A stretch of DNA of 64,000 nt. It comes from Labrenzia sp. PHM005. GTDB taxonomy: Bacteria > Pseudomonadota > Alphaproteobacteria > Rhizobiales > Stappiaceae. Position 1 is the stretch's first letter. Each line of letters begins with the position of its first letter. The position numbers and the translations under genes are program-made. The stretch covers positions 3,839,001-3,903,000 of the forward strand of contig NZ_CP041191.1 of the NCBI RefSeq assembly GCF_006517275.1. Reading direction: 5' to 3'. Positions 26,037-33,257 of this stretch are shown piece after piece. Below the pieces are notes generated by a model that was not told the DNA's origin, searched no databases, and worked only from the letters and a program-made list of their open reading frames with translations.

Positions 26037-26633
26037 TCAGGCTTGTAGGGTATCAACCAGCCAGGTCCAGGCGACTTTCACCCGAGTGGTGGCTGCGTCG
26101 AAGAAGGCAACAACCTTCTCCCAAACCAATTGGCCGAAATCTGCAATTTGAAGCATCGTGCCTTTGCGGACCGGCTCATTGCCCGTTTCGATTAGTTCGA
26201 CAGCGGCAGCATTCACGCCATCATTGATGACGCGGCGTGTCACCATCAGAGAACCTTCGCTGATCAAGCGGGATTCATCCTTGCCAACCACCACAGTTTC
26301 CGGGGCTAGGGCGTTGACGACCACCGCCCGGCCATCTGGTAGGAGATGGGTTTCGTTGGTGCTGACTTCGGAATCGTAAATGACCTCTCCATAAGAATCG
26401 ATTAATTCGACCCAAACGGCTTTACGTCCTTGCAACTCAATTTCGCCAACCCAAATGGTCAATTCACTTTCCAGCGGATCCTTTTGATCAAAGGACGCCG
26501 ATGCCACGGTGACCGCGAGGCGGTCTTCCGGCAAAGTGATGGTTTCCTGCGGCAATGGATTGGCAACAGCGCTTCCCGCGAAAGCGAGGATGAGGCCAAG
26601 CGCAAATGCTCCTGCTTTGGTATTCCGTTGCAT
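26037..26633 (-). CDS. Exported protein of unknown function
   Basis: A 198-aa protein I do not recognise. MQRNTKAGAFALGLILAFAG ending in SAVANP is a signal peptide, so it is periplasmic or secreted. The mature part is rich in beta-type segments (ESELTIWVGEIELQGRKAVW; RAVVVNALAPETVVVG) and ends with an amphipathic helix (VWEKVVAFFDAATTRVKVAW). Only short cysteine-free sequence is seen. The ATG at 26633 follows GGGAGG. It stands alone, downstream of a large non-coding gap and followed by two tandem hairpins. Confidence 0.65.
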   Translation of the reverse strand: MQRNTKAGAFALGLILAFAGSAVANPLPQETITLPEDRLAVTVASASFDQKDPLESELTIWVGEIELQGRKAVWVELIDSYGEVIYDSEVSTNETHLLPDGRAVVVNALAPETVVVGKDESRLISEGSLMVTRRVINDGVNAAAVELIETGNEPVRKGTMLQIADFGQLVWEKVVAFFDAATTRVKVAWTWLVDTLQA

Positions 26634-26660
26634 GATCGCCTCCCGAGGCTTCAACAACAA

Positions 26661-27336
26661 ATTTCACCGCGCTCTTGGGGCCTATTGCGATCGTGGTCCA
26701 TTTTTGGACTTCTTGACCAAATTCCTTATGCTTTTTGTTTTTGTTCGTGAAAGCGCCCCTTTTGCGCAGCCACTATTCTGCCATTATCGCACCACAATCT
26801 GGTGAATGGGTGTAACATACATCACAAAACGCGCTATTTCCGGTTACTTTCCGTTAATAAGTGTGTCTTCAATACCTCAGTGCAAGCAAAATCACGTCCA
26901 AGTGATCGAAATACGCTCGCGATAATTGACAATAAAATTCGTCTTTCGATTGTGGTGTTGCAAAATCAGCACGCAATTTGGCCGGTTTTTGCCGCGTTTT
27001 TTAGGGTCAAAAACCACCGATTAATTTTGGATATCTTCGTTTTAGGCTGGTTTTTCACCGCCAGAGGGGCACCGGCAGCGAAGAAAGTTATCATGGCCTC
27101 ACCCAGGCGGCTGCTGCCCAATTTGCGGTTAAAGCAAACTGCCATCACTTAACGTTAAATGTGTCAGGAGGCCTTTCTAATTGTGAAACCCAAGAAATGG
27201 GACAGTGTCAAAAAATGCAAAAAGGACTTTTATTCTGAAGTAGAGAATAGTTTAAGGAATTTGTAATTAAAGGCGAAGCTAATGCCCTTACGGAAAAAGA
27301 AAAATATATGCATCCGATACAGAGGGATAACGCAAA
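26661..27336. other. 676-nt intergenic region without a clear gene
   Basis: Comparatively A/T-rich. Longer reading frames here have atypical composition and no binding sites, so I reject them. Near the 3' end an AGGAGG (27166-27171) precedes a possible GTG-started 27-codon peptide (27183-27266, beginning MKPKKWDSVKK), 70 nt before the next gene; it could be a leader peptide but support is thin. The divergent promoters of the flanking genes must lie here. Confidence 0.4.
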
Positions 27337-28104
27337 ATGACACATGTGAATAATATCAATGCCAAAAAGAAGCTTTCAATACTTGCTGTTGTTCTTGGCT
27401 CTGCCGCTCTATCCGGTACTGCCTATGCTGATAACATTGTTGTCGGTGTTGAGGAGCTGAATTACTTTCCGCATTACACCATGGACGGTGGTGAATATGG
27501 TGGATTTGGCCGGGCGCTCTTTGATGCCTGGGCTGCCGATCGCGGGCACACGGTCGAATACAGAGCATTCCCGATTAAGCGCCTCTTTGAAAATCTTGTC
27601 GAAGGCAAGATAGACATGAAATATCCGGACAACGCCTATTGGTCATCGGATATGAAAGACGGAAAGTCGGTCGTTTATTCGGAAAAGGTGGTTGAATACA
27701 TTGACGGCGTATCCGTGAAGCCTGGAAACGTCGGCAAAGGTATGGACTCGGTCAAAAAGCTTGGCACAGTGCGTGGCTTCACGGCTTGGTCTTGGCTCGA
27801 TGTAATCAATTCCGGTACTGTGAAGGTGTCGGAGAACAAAGCGCTCGAAGGCGTGATCAAACAGACTTTGGCAGATCGTGTTGACGCCGCCTACGCGAAT
27901 GTTTCCGTGATCCAGTATCAGCTGGACAAGATGGGAAGTGCTAAGGCGCTAACGTTCGACCCAGACCTGAAACATACCCGTGACTTCTATTACGCCAGCA
28001 CCACGACCAAGCCGCAGTTGATCTCAGATTTCAATTCTTGGATGGCAGATAACGCAGCCAAGGTCGATGCCTTGAAAGCAGAATATAAGGTGACACTCGA
28101 CTAA
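27337..28104 (+). CDS. Orphan family 3 solute-binding protein
   Basis: A 255-aa periplasmic binding protein, HisJ/GlnH-like fold. The signal peptide runs to SGTAYADN; the mature start NIVVGVEELNYFPHYTMDGG and the block AFPIKRLFENLVEGKIDMKY match the polar-amino-acid/ArtJ-type superfamily. No permease or ATPase gene is nearby, so it may serve a remote transporter, a sensor kinase, or have another role. It is a single-gene unit with a strong terminator just downstream. Confidence 0.75.
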   Translation: MTHVNNINAKKKLSILAVVLGSAALSGTAYADNIVVGVEELNYFPHYTMDGGEYGGFGRALFDAWAADRGHTVEYRAFPIKRLFENLVEGKIDMKYPDNAYWSSDMKDGKSVVYSEKVVEYIDGVSVKPGNVGKGMDSVKKLGTVRGFTAWSWLDVINSGTVKVSENKALEGVIKQTLADRVDAAYANVSVIQYQLDKMGSAKALTFDPDLKHTRDFYYASTTTKPQLISDFNSWMADNAAKVDALKAEYKVTLD

Positions 28105-28124
28105 CGGGCTGACCGAACTGAATC

Positions 28125-28158
28125 AAAAGGCCCGGCCAACGTTTGGTCGGGCCTTTTT
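28125..28158 (+). terminator. Rho-independent terminator after the orphan binding protein
   Basis: AAAAGGCCCG-type stem pairs with CGGGCCTTTT around the GTTT loop (one G-T pair), followed by further Ts. Confidence 0.85.
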
Positions 28159-28235
28159 TGTATTTCTATCTCTGAAAACTGGTCTTTTCATAAAGGAGCG
28201 TGATATGACCCGCGTCGCTTTACCGAATGCGACTG

Positions 28236-29192
28236 CTAATAAGGAAATCCGTTAGAAAACCAAAAATCGACGTAAAACACATCCGCTTCTTTTTGAAAGC
28301 CAAGGGTGTTGATTGCGTTGTATTCTTCAACATCTGTGGCTGCGTATAGATGCTTTCCAGTTTCCGGATTATAAAGCCGTGCAACACTGTCATGGTTTGT
28401 TCCGCTACTGTCTGCAAAGGCATAGAAAACGATACCTTCATATGTATACGGGTTGTCTGATTGCTGAAGATACTGAATTTCTGCATCGTTGGTGGTGAAG
28501 AAATGATGTCCTGTTTCGGTGTTCAAGCCCCGATGGACCGCAACGCCGGTATCTGGTGTTGCGCCGGTTACAAATGCGCGGCCCTCAAACTTGAAACTTG
28601 GCATGGTTTCCAGAACAAGGTCTTTCTCTTGTTCACTGGCTGTGTAGAAGTGCGATCCGTTCGCTTCATTCAAAAAACGATAGGCCGCTAGATTTTGGGC
28701 TTCAGACAGATATTCTGTCATGGACGTATCAAACGCCTGCAAGGCGCCGTCTATTGTGGTGTCGATAACTTCAAGACTGACAGACCCGCCTTGCTGGTCA
28801 AGAAAGGATTGCAAATCGGCGTCTGAAAGACTGTCAAAGATGCCGTTGAAGGCGGTTTCCATTTGTTCTTCAGACCAGACAGTGTTGCCCATCAAGGCAA
28901 TCCGAAGGGTTTCAGTTTTGAGATTAACGAAGGCGGTTTGCCCAATATAAAGGTGGATGCCGTCTGCAATTTCACTGGCAAGGGGGGCCCCTAGATCGGT
29001 AAACGCTTTTGTTGCCAAGGTCTTCAAGGGGCCGAACCCCGGTGGTGTTCCAACAACCGGCCCTAGATCGCCGCCGATGCCTGTCAATACCGTTGCATCG
29101 GAAGCCCCATCATTGGTCAGGGATGTTTTGAATGCGTTTCTTATTTCGTCAGGGGAGGTCAAAAAATCTGGCAAAAAATAAACTCCAAACAA
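28236..29192 (-). CDS. DUF5648-like repeat protein
   Basis: A protein of about 312-318 aa. The C-terminal half has repeated blocks of the type YRFLNEANGSHFYTASEQEK, VHRGLNTETGHHFFTTNDAE and ARLYNPETGKHLYAATDVEE, each with a G-x-H-x-[FY] core, resembling the DUF5648 repeat found in secreted or surface proteins. The N-terminal half is not recognised. There is no ATG near the start; the frame begins with TTG at 29192, or more likely TTG at 29174 behind GGAG. No signal peptide is seen, so export could be by another route. Function unknown; divergent from the serine hydrolase gene. Confidence 0.65.
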   Translation of the reverse strand: MFGVYFLPDFLTSPDEIRNAFKTSLTNDGASDATVLTGIGGDLGPVVGTPPGFGPLKTLATKAFTDLGAPLASEIADGIHLYIGQTAFVNLKTETLRIALMGNTVWSEEQMETAFNGIFDSLSDADLQSFLDQQGGSVSLEVIDTTIDGALQAFDTSMTEYLSEAQNLAAYRFLNEANGSHFYTASEQEKDLVLETMPSFKFEGRAFVTGATPDTGVAVHRGLNTETGHHFFTTNDAEIQYLQQSDNPYTYEGIVFYAFADSSGTNHDSVARLYNPETGKHLYAATDVEEYNAINTLGFQKEADVFYVDFWFSNGFPY

Positions 29193-29394
29193 ATAGTGAT
29201 TCAGGTTGCAGTGCTAAAGTGATGTGATCAGAGATGCAACTAAAAGTATACATTCGGTAATTGCAGTGAGAGGGCTGGGGCGAGATTTTGCTAAATCAGC
29301 AAATGGTCAAAATGGAGCCGATGAGATGGATGCTGGGGGGAGGGAAAGTGTTACGAGAGGGCGCGCCTCCGGGGCGGCCGATTTCGTTGGGTTT

Positions 29395-30513
29395 ATGACT
29401 TTTCTGTCCAAAAGGTCTTTGGTTTTGACGTTCTTGCTGCTCGTAGGCTGTGTCAACGGGACCCAAGCAGATCCTTCAGAAAACGGCAGCTTTGGCGCGC
29501 TGCTTTCAAAGAGCGAACATGTTTTCTTCAGCGCTGGCGCGAGTTATGCCGTTTACCGGCGGGGGGAGATCATTGAGGCAGGAGCTTTTGGCGTAGCAGA
29601 TCTGAAAACCTGGCGGAAAATGACAGCCGGTACGCCTTTGCGCATCGCATCCTTGACCAAGCCAGTCGCGGCGTCATTGATCCTGGAAGCTGCCCAGGCT
29701 GGATCAATCGATTTGGGCAGCTCCTTTTGGGAGCATGCCCCGCAATTCACAAGGGACTGCGCCAGATACAAAGAGTTCTTCAAACAAAAAAAGCTGCGCT
29801 ATCTGAATGGCGTGACGTGCGGGGATCCCAAGATCACGATCAGGTCGGTTTTAACCCATACGGCCTCTGCTCCGATAAATACGCGTTTTGCGTATAACGG
29901 ATTTCTGTTCGGCAAATTAGTTGAAGTCCTTAATGCGGTGAACGATGGAAAATCAGCCGAGGAGATATTTCGGCATCAAATTATCGTCGCGATTGGACTG
30001 GACCGGTCAGCCGCGGGCGTCAGCGACCCCGGTGGTGCGGATGTCATCGAAGCGCTGGCACCTCCACATAGGCTGGATCAGGAAAACCAGCCTGTGCCGC
30101 AGCGTTTGTTGGAACACCCCATCAATACCGGTGCAGGATTTATTGCCTCTGCGCCCGATGCAGCGCGCGTTTATATTACGATGATGAACGGAGAATTTCT
30201 TTATGAGGGTCTCGCCAACGACCTTATGAAAAAGGTCGTTTTGAAAAATGGCGCACTGTCCCCCTATCGGTACGGGGTGTTTGTCGAAGATCTGAGGGGG
30301 CGGACGCTGGTTTGGCATCGGGGCTGGCAACCCGGCAACTATACGTCCCTCTGGATTCATGATGTCGACAGCCAGACTGGGATGGTGTTCTTGTCCAACA
30401 CCGATCTCCAACCAGTTACAGGCGATTTCAGTGGTCACACGCTCGCGGATAATGGCCTTGCAAACCTCTTTCTGAGGTGGCAAAGCGCCTCTGCAGATAA
30501 CAGATACAGATAA
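29395..30513 (+). CDS. Beta-lactamase-family serine hydrolase lipoprotein
   Basis: A 372-aa penicillin-binding-protein/class C beta-lactamase-like protein. MTFLSKRSLVLTFLLLVGC is a lipoprotein signal with lipobox LVGC. The catalytic SxxK is in RIASLTKPVAASLILEAA. A YNG rather than the common YxN follows in RFAYNGFLFGKLVEVLN, and a late VWHRGWQPGNYTSLWI takes the place of the usual HxG motif. Members act as esterases, D-amino-acid peptidases or are uncharacterised. The ATG at 29395 is chosen because the signal peptide begins there; the frame is open upstream to 29224. Confidence 0.8.
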   Translation: MTFLSKRSLVLTFLLLVGCVNGTQADPSENGSFGALLSKSEHVFFSAGASYAVYRRGEIIEAGAFGVADLKTWRKMTAGTPLRIASLTKPVAASLILEAAQAGSIDLGSSFWEHAPQFTRDCARYKEFFKQKKLRYLNGVTCGDPKITIRSVLTHTASAPINTRFAYNGFLFGKLVEVLNAVNDGKSAEEIFRHQIIVAIGLDRSAAGVSDPGGADVIEALAPPHRLDQENQPVPQRLLEHPINTGAGFIASAPDAARVYITMMNGEFLYEGLANDLMKKVVLKNGALSPYRYGVFVEDLRGRTLVWHRGWQPGNYTSLWIHDVDSQTGMVFLSNTDLQPVTGDFSGHTLADNGLANLFLRWQSASADNRYR

Positions 30514-30726
30514 GGAGGCGTCCGGCTTCATCGAACGCACCGTCCTAACGGTGGCGATCATCTAGCTTTGGGATCTTGGGGTTGGCGTGCCCCACTATGG
30601 TTTGCGGATTTTTCAACGCTCTGCCGGCGTTAAGAGGCGCGTTTTGACAAAAGCAGAGAGCGTTATTCGAAGCTCACAACAATGGTGCGTGCTTAGTGCT
30701 ACGTCTAACAAAGTAAAGGAAAAGAG

Positions 30727-30802
30727 TGGCTCCCTGAGTAGGACTCGAACCTACGACCCAGCGATTAACAGTCGCTTGCTCTACCAACTGAGCTATCAGG
30801 GA
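30727..30802 (-). tRNA. tRNA-Asn (GUU)
   Basis: The minus strand gives a complete 76-nt cloverleaf: acceptor TCCCTGA, D arm with AGCTCAGTTGGTAGAGC, anticodon loop CTGTTAA (anticodon GTT), T arm GGTTCGAGTCC, acceptor return TCAGGGA and an encoded GCCA end. No integrase or duplicated 3' end is visible beside it. Confidence 0.96.
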
Positions 30803-31125
30803 TCACCGTGCGGCGGTCAGTGCGTCACCGCCCCCGTCGATGGAGATGCGTATAACGCAGGCTTTATCCGTTTGCCAAGCCCTGAAATGCGTTTTTTTCT
30901 TCTTCGCGATATTTTTTTGTCAGGTATGTGGAAAACTGCAATTTATTCAGGTGGCTAGCGGTTTCTTTCTCTTGTTGAAAGTTGCGTGATTTCAAACGCG
31001 CTCCAGATCGGGAATGTAAATCCTGACAGGTCACCTGGAATTTGAAACCATCAGCCTCTCAACCACTATTCTCGGTAGGCAGTCCGCGCTTGTGCTGCCG
31101 GAAACTTCCGGCTACGAAGGGAAAT
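30803..31125. other. Intergenic region before the cobalamin riboswitch
   Basis: About 320 nt with no convincing gene. It should hold the promoter for the tRNA (minus) and for the riboswitch transcript (plus); a CCGGAAACTTCCGG hairpin lies just before the riboswitch core. Confidence 0.4.
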
Positions 31126-31330
31126 GACGGTTCCGGTACCAAGTGTTTTGGTCCGGATGAAACGGGAATCTGGGAGGTCGTTAGTCAACGGCCAATCCGG
31201 AGCTGCCCCCGCAACTGTGAGCGGTGAGTGCTGGCGCAAAACCCACTGGTGTTTCTTACAGGACTTTCTGTATGCAGCCGGGAAGGGGCGCTGGAAACTT
31301 GGAACTGCGAGCCAGGAGACCGGCCGTCTT
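31126..31330 (+). ncRNA. Cobalamin riboswitch
   Basis: About 205 nt with the conserved order of the B12 aptamer: GGTTCCGG near 31128, GATGAAACGGGAATC, the core GCCAATCCGGAGCTGCCCCC, the GCAACTGTGAGCGG stretch, and the B12 box GCCAGGAGACCGGCC near 31311-31325. It lies 46 nt before the cobU start and should shut off the downstream cobalamin operon when adenosylcobalamin is plentiful, most likely by masking the ribosome binding site since no terminator is evident. Confidence 0.95.
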
Positions 31331-31375
31331 TTTTGCAACTCAAAACGCTGTCGGGCGGACGGCGGGGAGAATTTG

Positions 31376-31927
31376 GTGACAAACACGACCGGCCACCGGG
31401 CCACATTTGTATTTGGCGGCGCACGCTCGGGCAAAAGCGAGTTTGCCGAACAGCTTGCCAACACGTCCGGACTTCAGAAATTCTATATTGCCACAAGCGC
31501 CGTCTTCGATCCGGAGATGAGTGAAAGGATTGGTCAACACAGGCACCGCCGCGGAGCCTCTTGGACCACGATCGAAGAGCAGATCGATCTTGCGGGTGTT
31601 TTGGAAAAAACGCTCGCCCCTGACCGGGTCGTCTTGGTTGATTGCCTGACTTTGTGGCTCTCCAATCTGACCTACACCGAGAAAAGAACCGAAGCAGAAA
31701 TCAAACGGCTCCTGTCCGTTTTGAGCGCACCAGCCGGTCCGTGCATCTTCGTTTCCAACGAAGTGGGCATGGGCATTGTGCCGGAAAACAAACTGTCGAG
31801 GTCGTTCCGCGATGCGCAGGGGCGTCTCAATCAGGATATGGCAACGGTCTGCGATCAGGTTGTTTTCGTCGCTGCCGGACAGCCGCTGCTTCTTAAACCC
31901 AACTCTCAGCCGGACATCGTACTATGA
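31376..31927 (+). CDS. cobU: Adenosylcobinamide kinase / guanylyltransferase
   Basis: A 183-aa bifunctional enzyme (CobP in Pseudomonas naming) that phosphorylates adenosylcobinamide and then transfers GMP. The P-loop FGGARSGKSEFAEQL is near residue 12; IGQHRHRRGASWTTIEEQ holds the guanylylated histidine; VDCLTLWLSNL and VSNEVGMGIVPENKLSRSFR are the other family blocks. I place the start at GTG 31376, preceded by GGGGAG; the frame stays open upstream through the riboswitch, which is not coding. The stop overlaps cobW by 4 nt. Confidence 0.92.
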   Translation: MTNTTGHRATFVFGGARSGKSEFAEQLANTSGLQKFYIATSAVFDPEMSERIGQHRHRRGASWTTIEEQIDLAGVLEKTLAPDRVVLVDCLTLWLSNLTYTEKRTEAEIKRLLSVLSAPAGPCIFVSNEVGMGIVPENKLSRSFRDAQGRLNQDMATVCDQVVFVAAGQPLLLKPNSQPDIVL

Positions 31928-33036
31928 CTTCTTCTAAACTCCAGCCGGGCCAAAAGATCCCGGCGACCATCGTGACCGGATTTCTGGGGGCGGGCAAAAC
32001 GACACTGATCCGCAATCTCCTGCAAAATGCGGATGGCAAGCGGATCGCTCTGATTGTCAATGAGTTCGGTGATATGGGCTTTGACGGCTCCTTGGTAAAC
32101 GGCTGTGCCGATCCGGAGTGTTCGGCTGAAGAAGTTGTTGAGCTGACCAACGGCTGTATTTGCTGCACGGTGGCGGACGATTTCCTGCCGACCATGGAGA
32201 TGCTTTTGGCGCGGGAAAATCCGCCGGAGCATATCGTTATTGAGACATCTGGCCTGGCTCTGCCGCAGCCGTTGGTGCGGGCCTTCTCTTGGCCGTCCGT
32301 CAAGCCGAAAGTGACGGTGGATGGTGTCGTGACGGTGCTGGATGCGGCAGCCCTGGCGGAAGGCCGGATAGCGCTCGATGAAGCGGCTTTGGAAGCCCAG
32401 CGCGCGGCCGATGAAGCGCTGGATCATGAAAGCCCGGTTGAAGAGCTCTTTCATGATCAGCTGCGTTGTGCCGATCTTGTTGTCCTGAATAAGGCCGACC
32501 TTGTCGCGGACGACGCGCTTAAAGGTGTCCAGGAAAGAATTTCCAAAGACGTCCGCCAGGCGGTTCACATCGTCTCTTCGGAAAAGGGAACTTTACCCAT
32601 CGAGGTGTTGCTTGGCCGTGGTTCTGCTGCCGAAGACGACATGGCCGCCCGCCACGAGCACCACCATCATCACCATGATGACGATCATGAACACGAACAT
32701 GACGACGACCATCACCATGACCACCACCACGACCACCATCATCACGATGATTTTGAGAGTTATGTGATCGGCGTTCCGGCGTTTGCTTCTCTAAAGGATG
32801 CCGAGGCGCGCGTTTTGGACGCTATGGCCCTGAAGGGGGTCTTGCGAATCAAGGGTGCGGTCCAAATTGAGGGCAAGGCTGCTCCGGCTATGGTCCAGGC
32901 GGTTGGGCCGCGGGTGGAAACCTGGTTCGCATCGGGCGCGGATAGTTCCGGTAAACTCGTGGTCATTGGTCTCAAGGGGCTCGACCTCGGTGCGGTTCGC
33001 GGCCTGCTTGGCGAGACTGCGAAAGCTGCCGAGTGA
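31924..33036 (+). CDS. cobW: CobW-type GTPase/metallochaperone with histidine-rich insert
   Basis: A 370-aa G3E GTPase thought to deliver cobalt to the CobNST chelatase. Walker A GFLGAGKTTLIRNLLQ is near residue 19, the metal-binding CxCC is in NGCICCTVADD, and the GTP-specificity motif NKADL follows. Between the GTPase and C-terminal domains, around residues 244-277, lies a stretch of about 34 residues made almost only of His and Asp/Glu, a likely metal reservoir. The start codon overlaps the cobU stop, and cobN follows. Confidence 0.95.
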   Translation: MTSSKLQPGQKIPATIVTGFLGAGKTTLIRNLLQNADGKRIALIVNEFGDMGFDGSLVNGCADPECSAEEVVELTNGCICCTVADDFLPTMEMLLARENPPEHIVIETSGLALPQPLVRAFSWPSVKPKVTVDGVVTVLDAAALAEGRIALDEAALEAQRAADEALDHESPVEELFHDQLRCADLVVLNKADLVADDALKGVQERISKDVRQAVHIVSSEKGTLPIEVLLGRGSAAEDDMAARHEHHHHHHDDDHEHEHDDDHHHDHHHDHHHHDDFESYVIGVPAFASLKDAEARVLDAMALKGVLRIKGAVQIEGKAAPAMVQAVGPRVETWFASGADSSGKLVVIGLKGLDLGAVRGLLGETAKAAE

Positions 33037-33170
33037 TCAAGTTTGGCGGCGGTTGAGTTTTGCTTCCCCGGCCGGGGTCTGTTTCCCAAACGGTCCCAGC
33101 TCAATCCTTGGGCCGCGGGTAAACTACATAATATTTATTCAGTAGCTTTGCCGCGTTGATGGCAAACGGA

Positions 33171-33201
33171 CTGGATCCCATGGTCAAGCCATGGGATGAC
33201 G
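33171..33201. repeat. Palindromic intergenic repeat
   Basis: ATCCCATGG (33175-33183) and CCATGGGAT (33189-33197) flank TCAAG, in the context CTGG...GATGACG. This layout (GGATCCC..TCAAG..GGGATGACG) recalls the short palindromic repeats scattered between genes in many alphaproteobacteria. It sits in the 221-nt space between cobW and cobN. Confidence 0.55.
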
Positions 33202-33257
33202 AAAAAGCAGCTTTAGGCAGCTGGCAAACTGGCGACAGAATAAAGAGAAAAACCTGA

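Noticed and set aside
26802..27152. A 116-codon frame in the large gap
   Set aside because: Composition unlike neighbouring proteins and no binding site.
30727..30802. tRNA-Asn as an integration site of a mobile island
   Set aside because: No integrase, no repeat of the tRNA 3' end, and the cob genes beside it are core metabolism.
31124..31375. Upstream extension of the cobU frame
   Set aside because: It runs across the cobalamin riboswitch, which is not translated; GTG 31376 fits the family start.
32660..32760. Tandem CAC/GAC-type repeats as a DNA repeat array
   Set aside because: They are the in-frame codons of the histidine/aspartate-rich insert of CobW, not an independent repeat.
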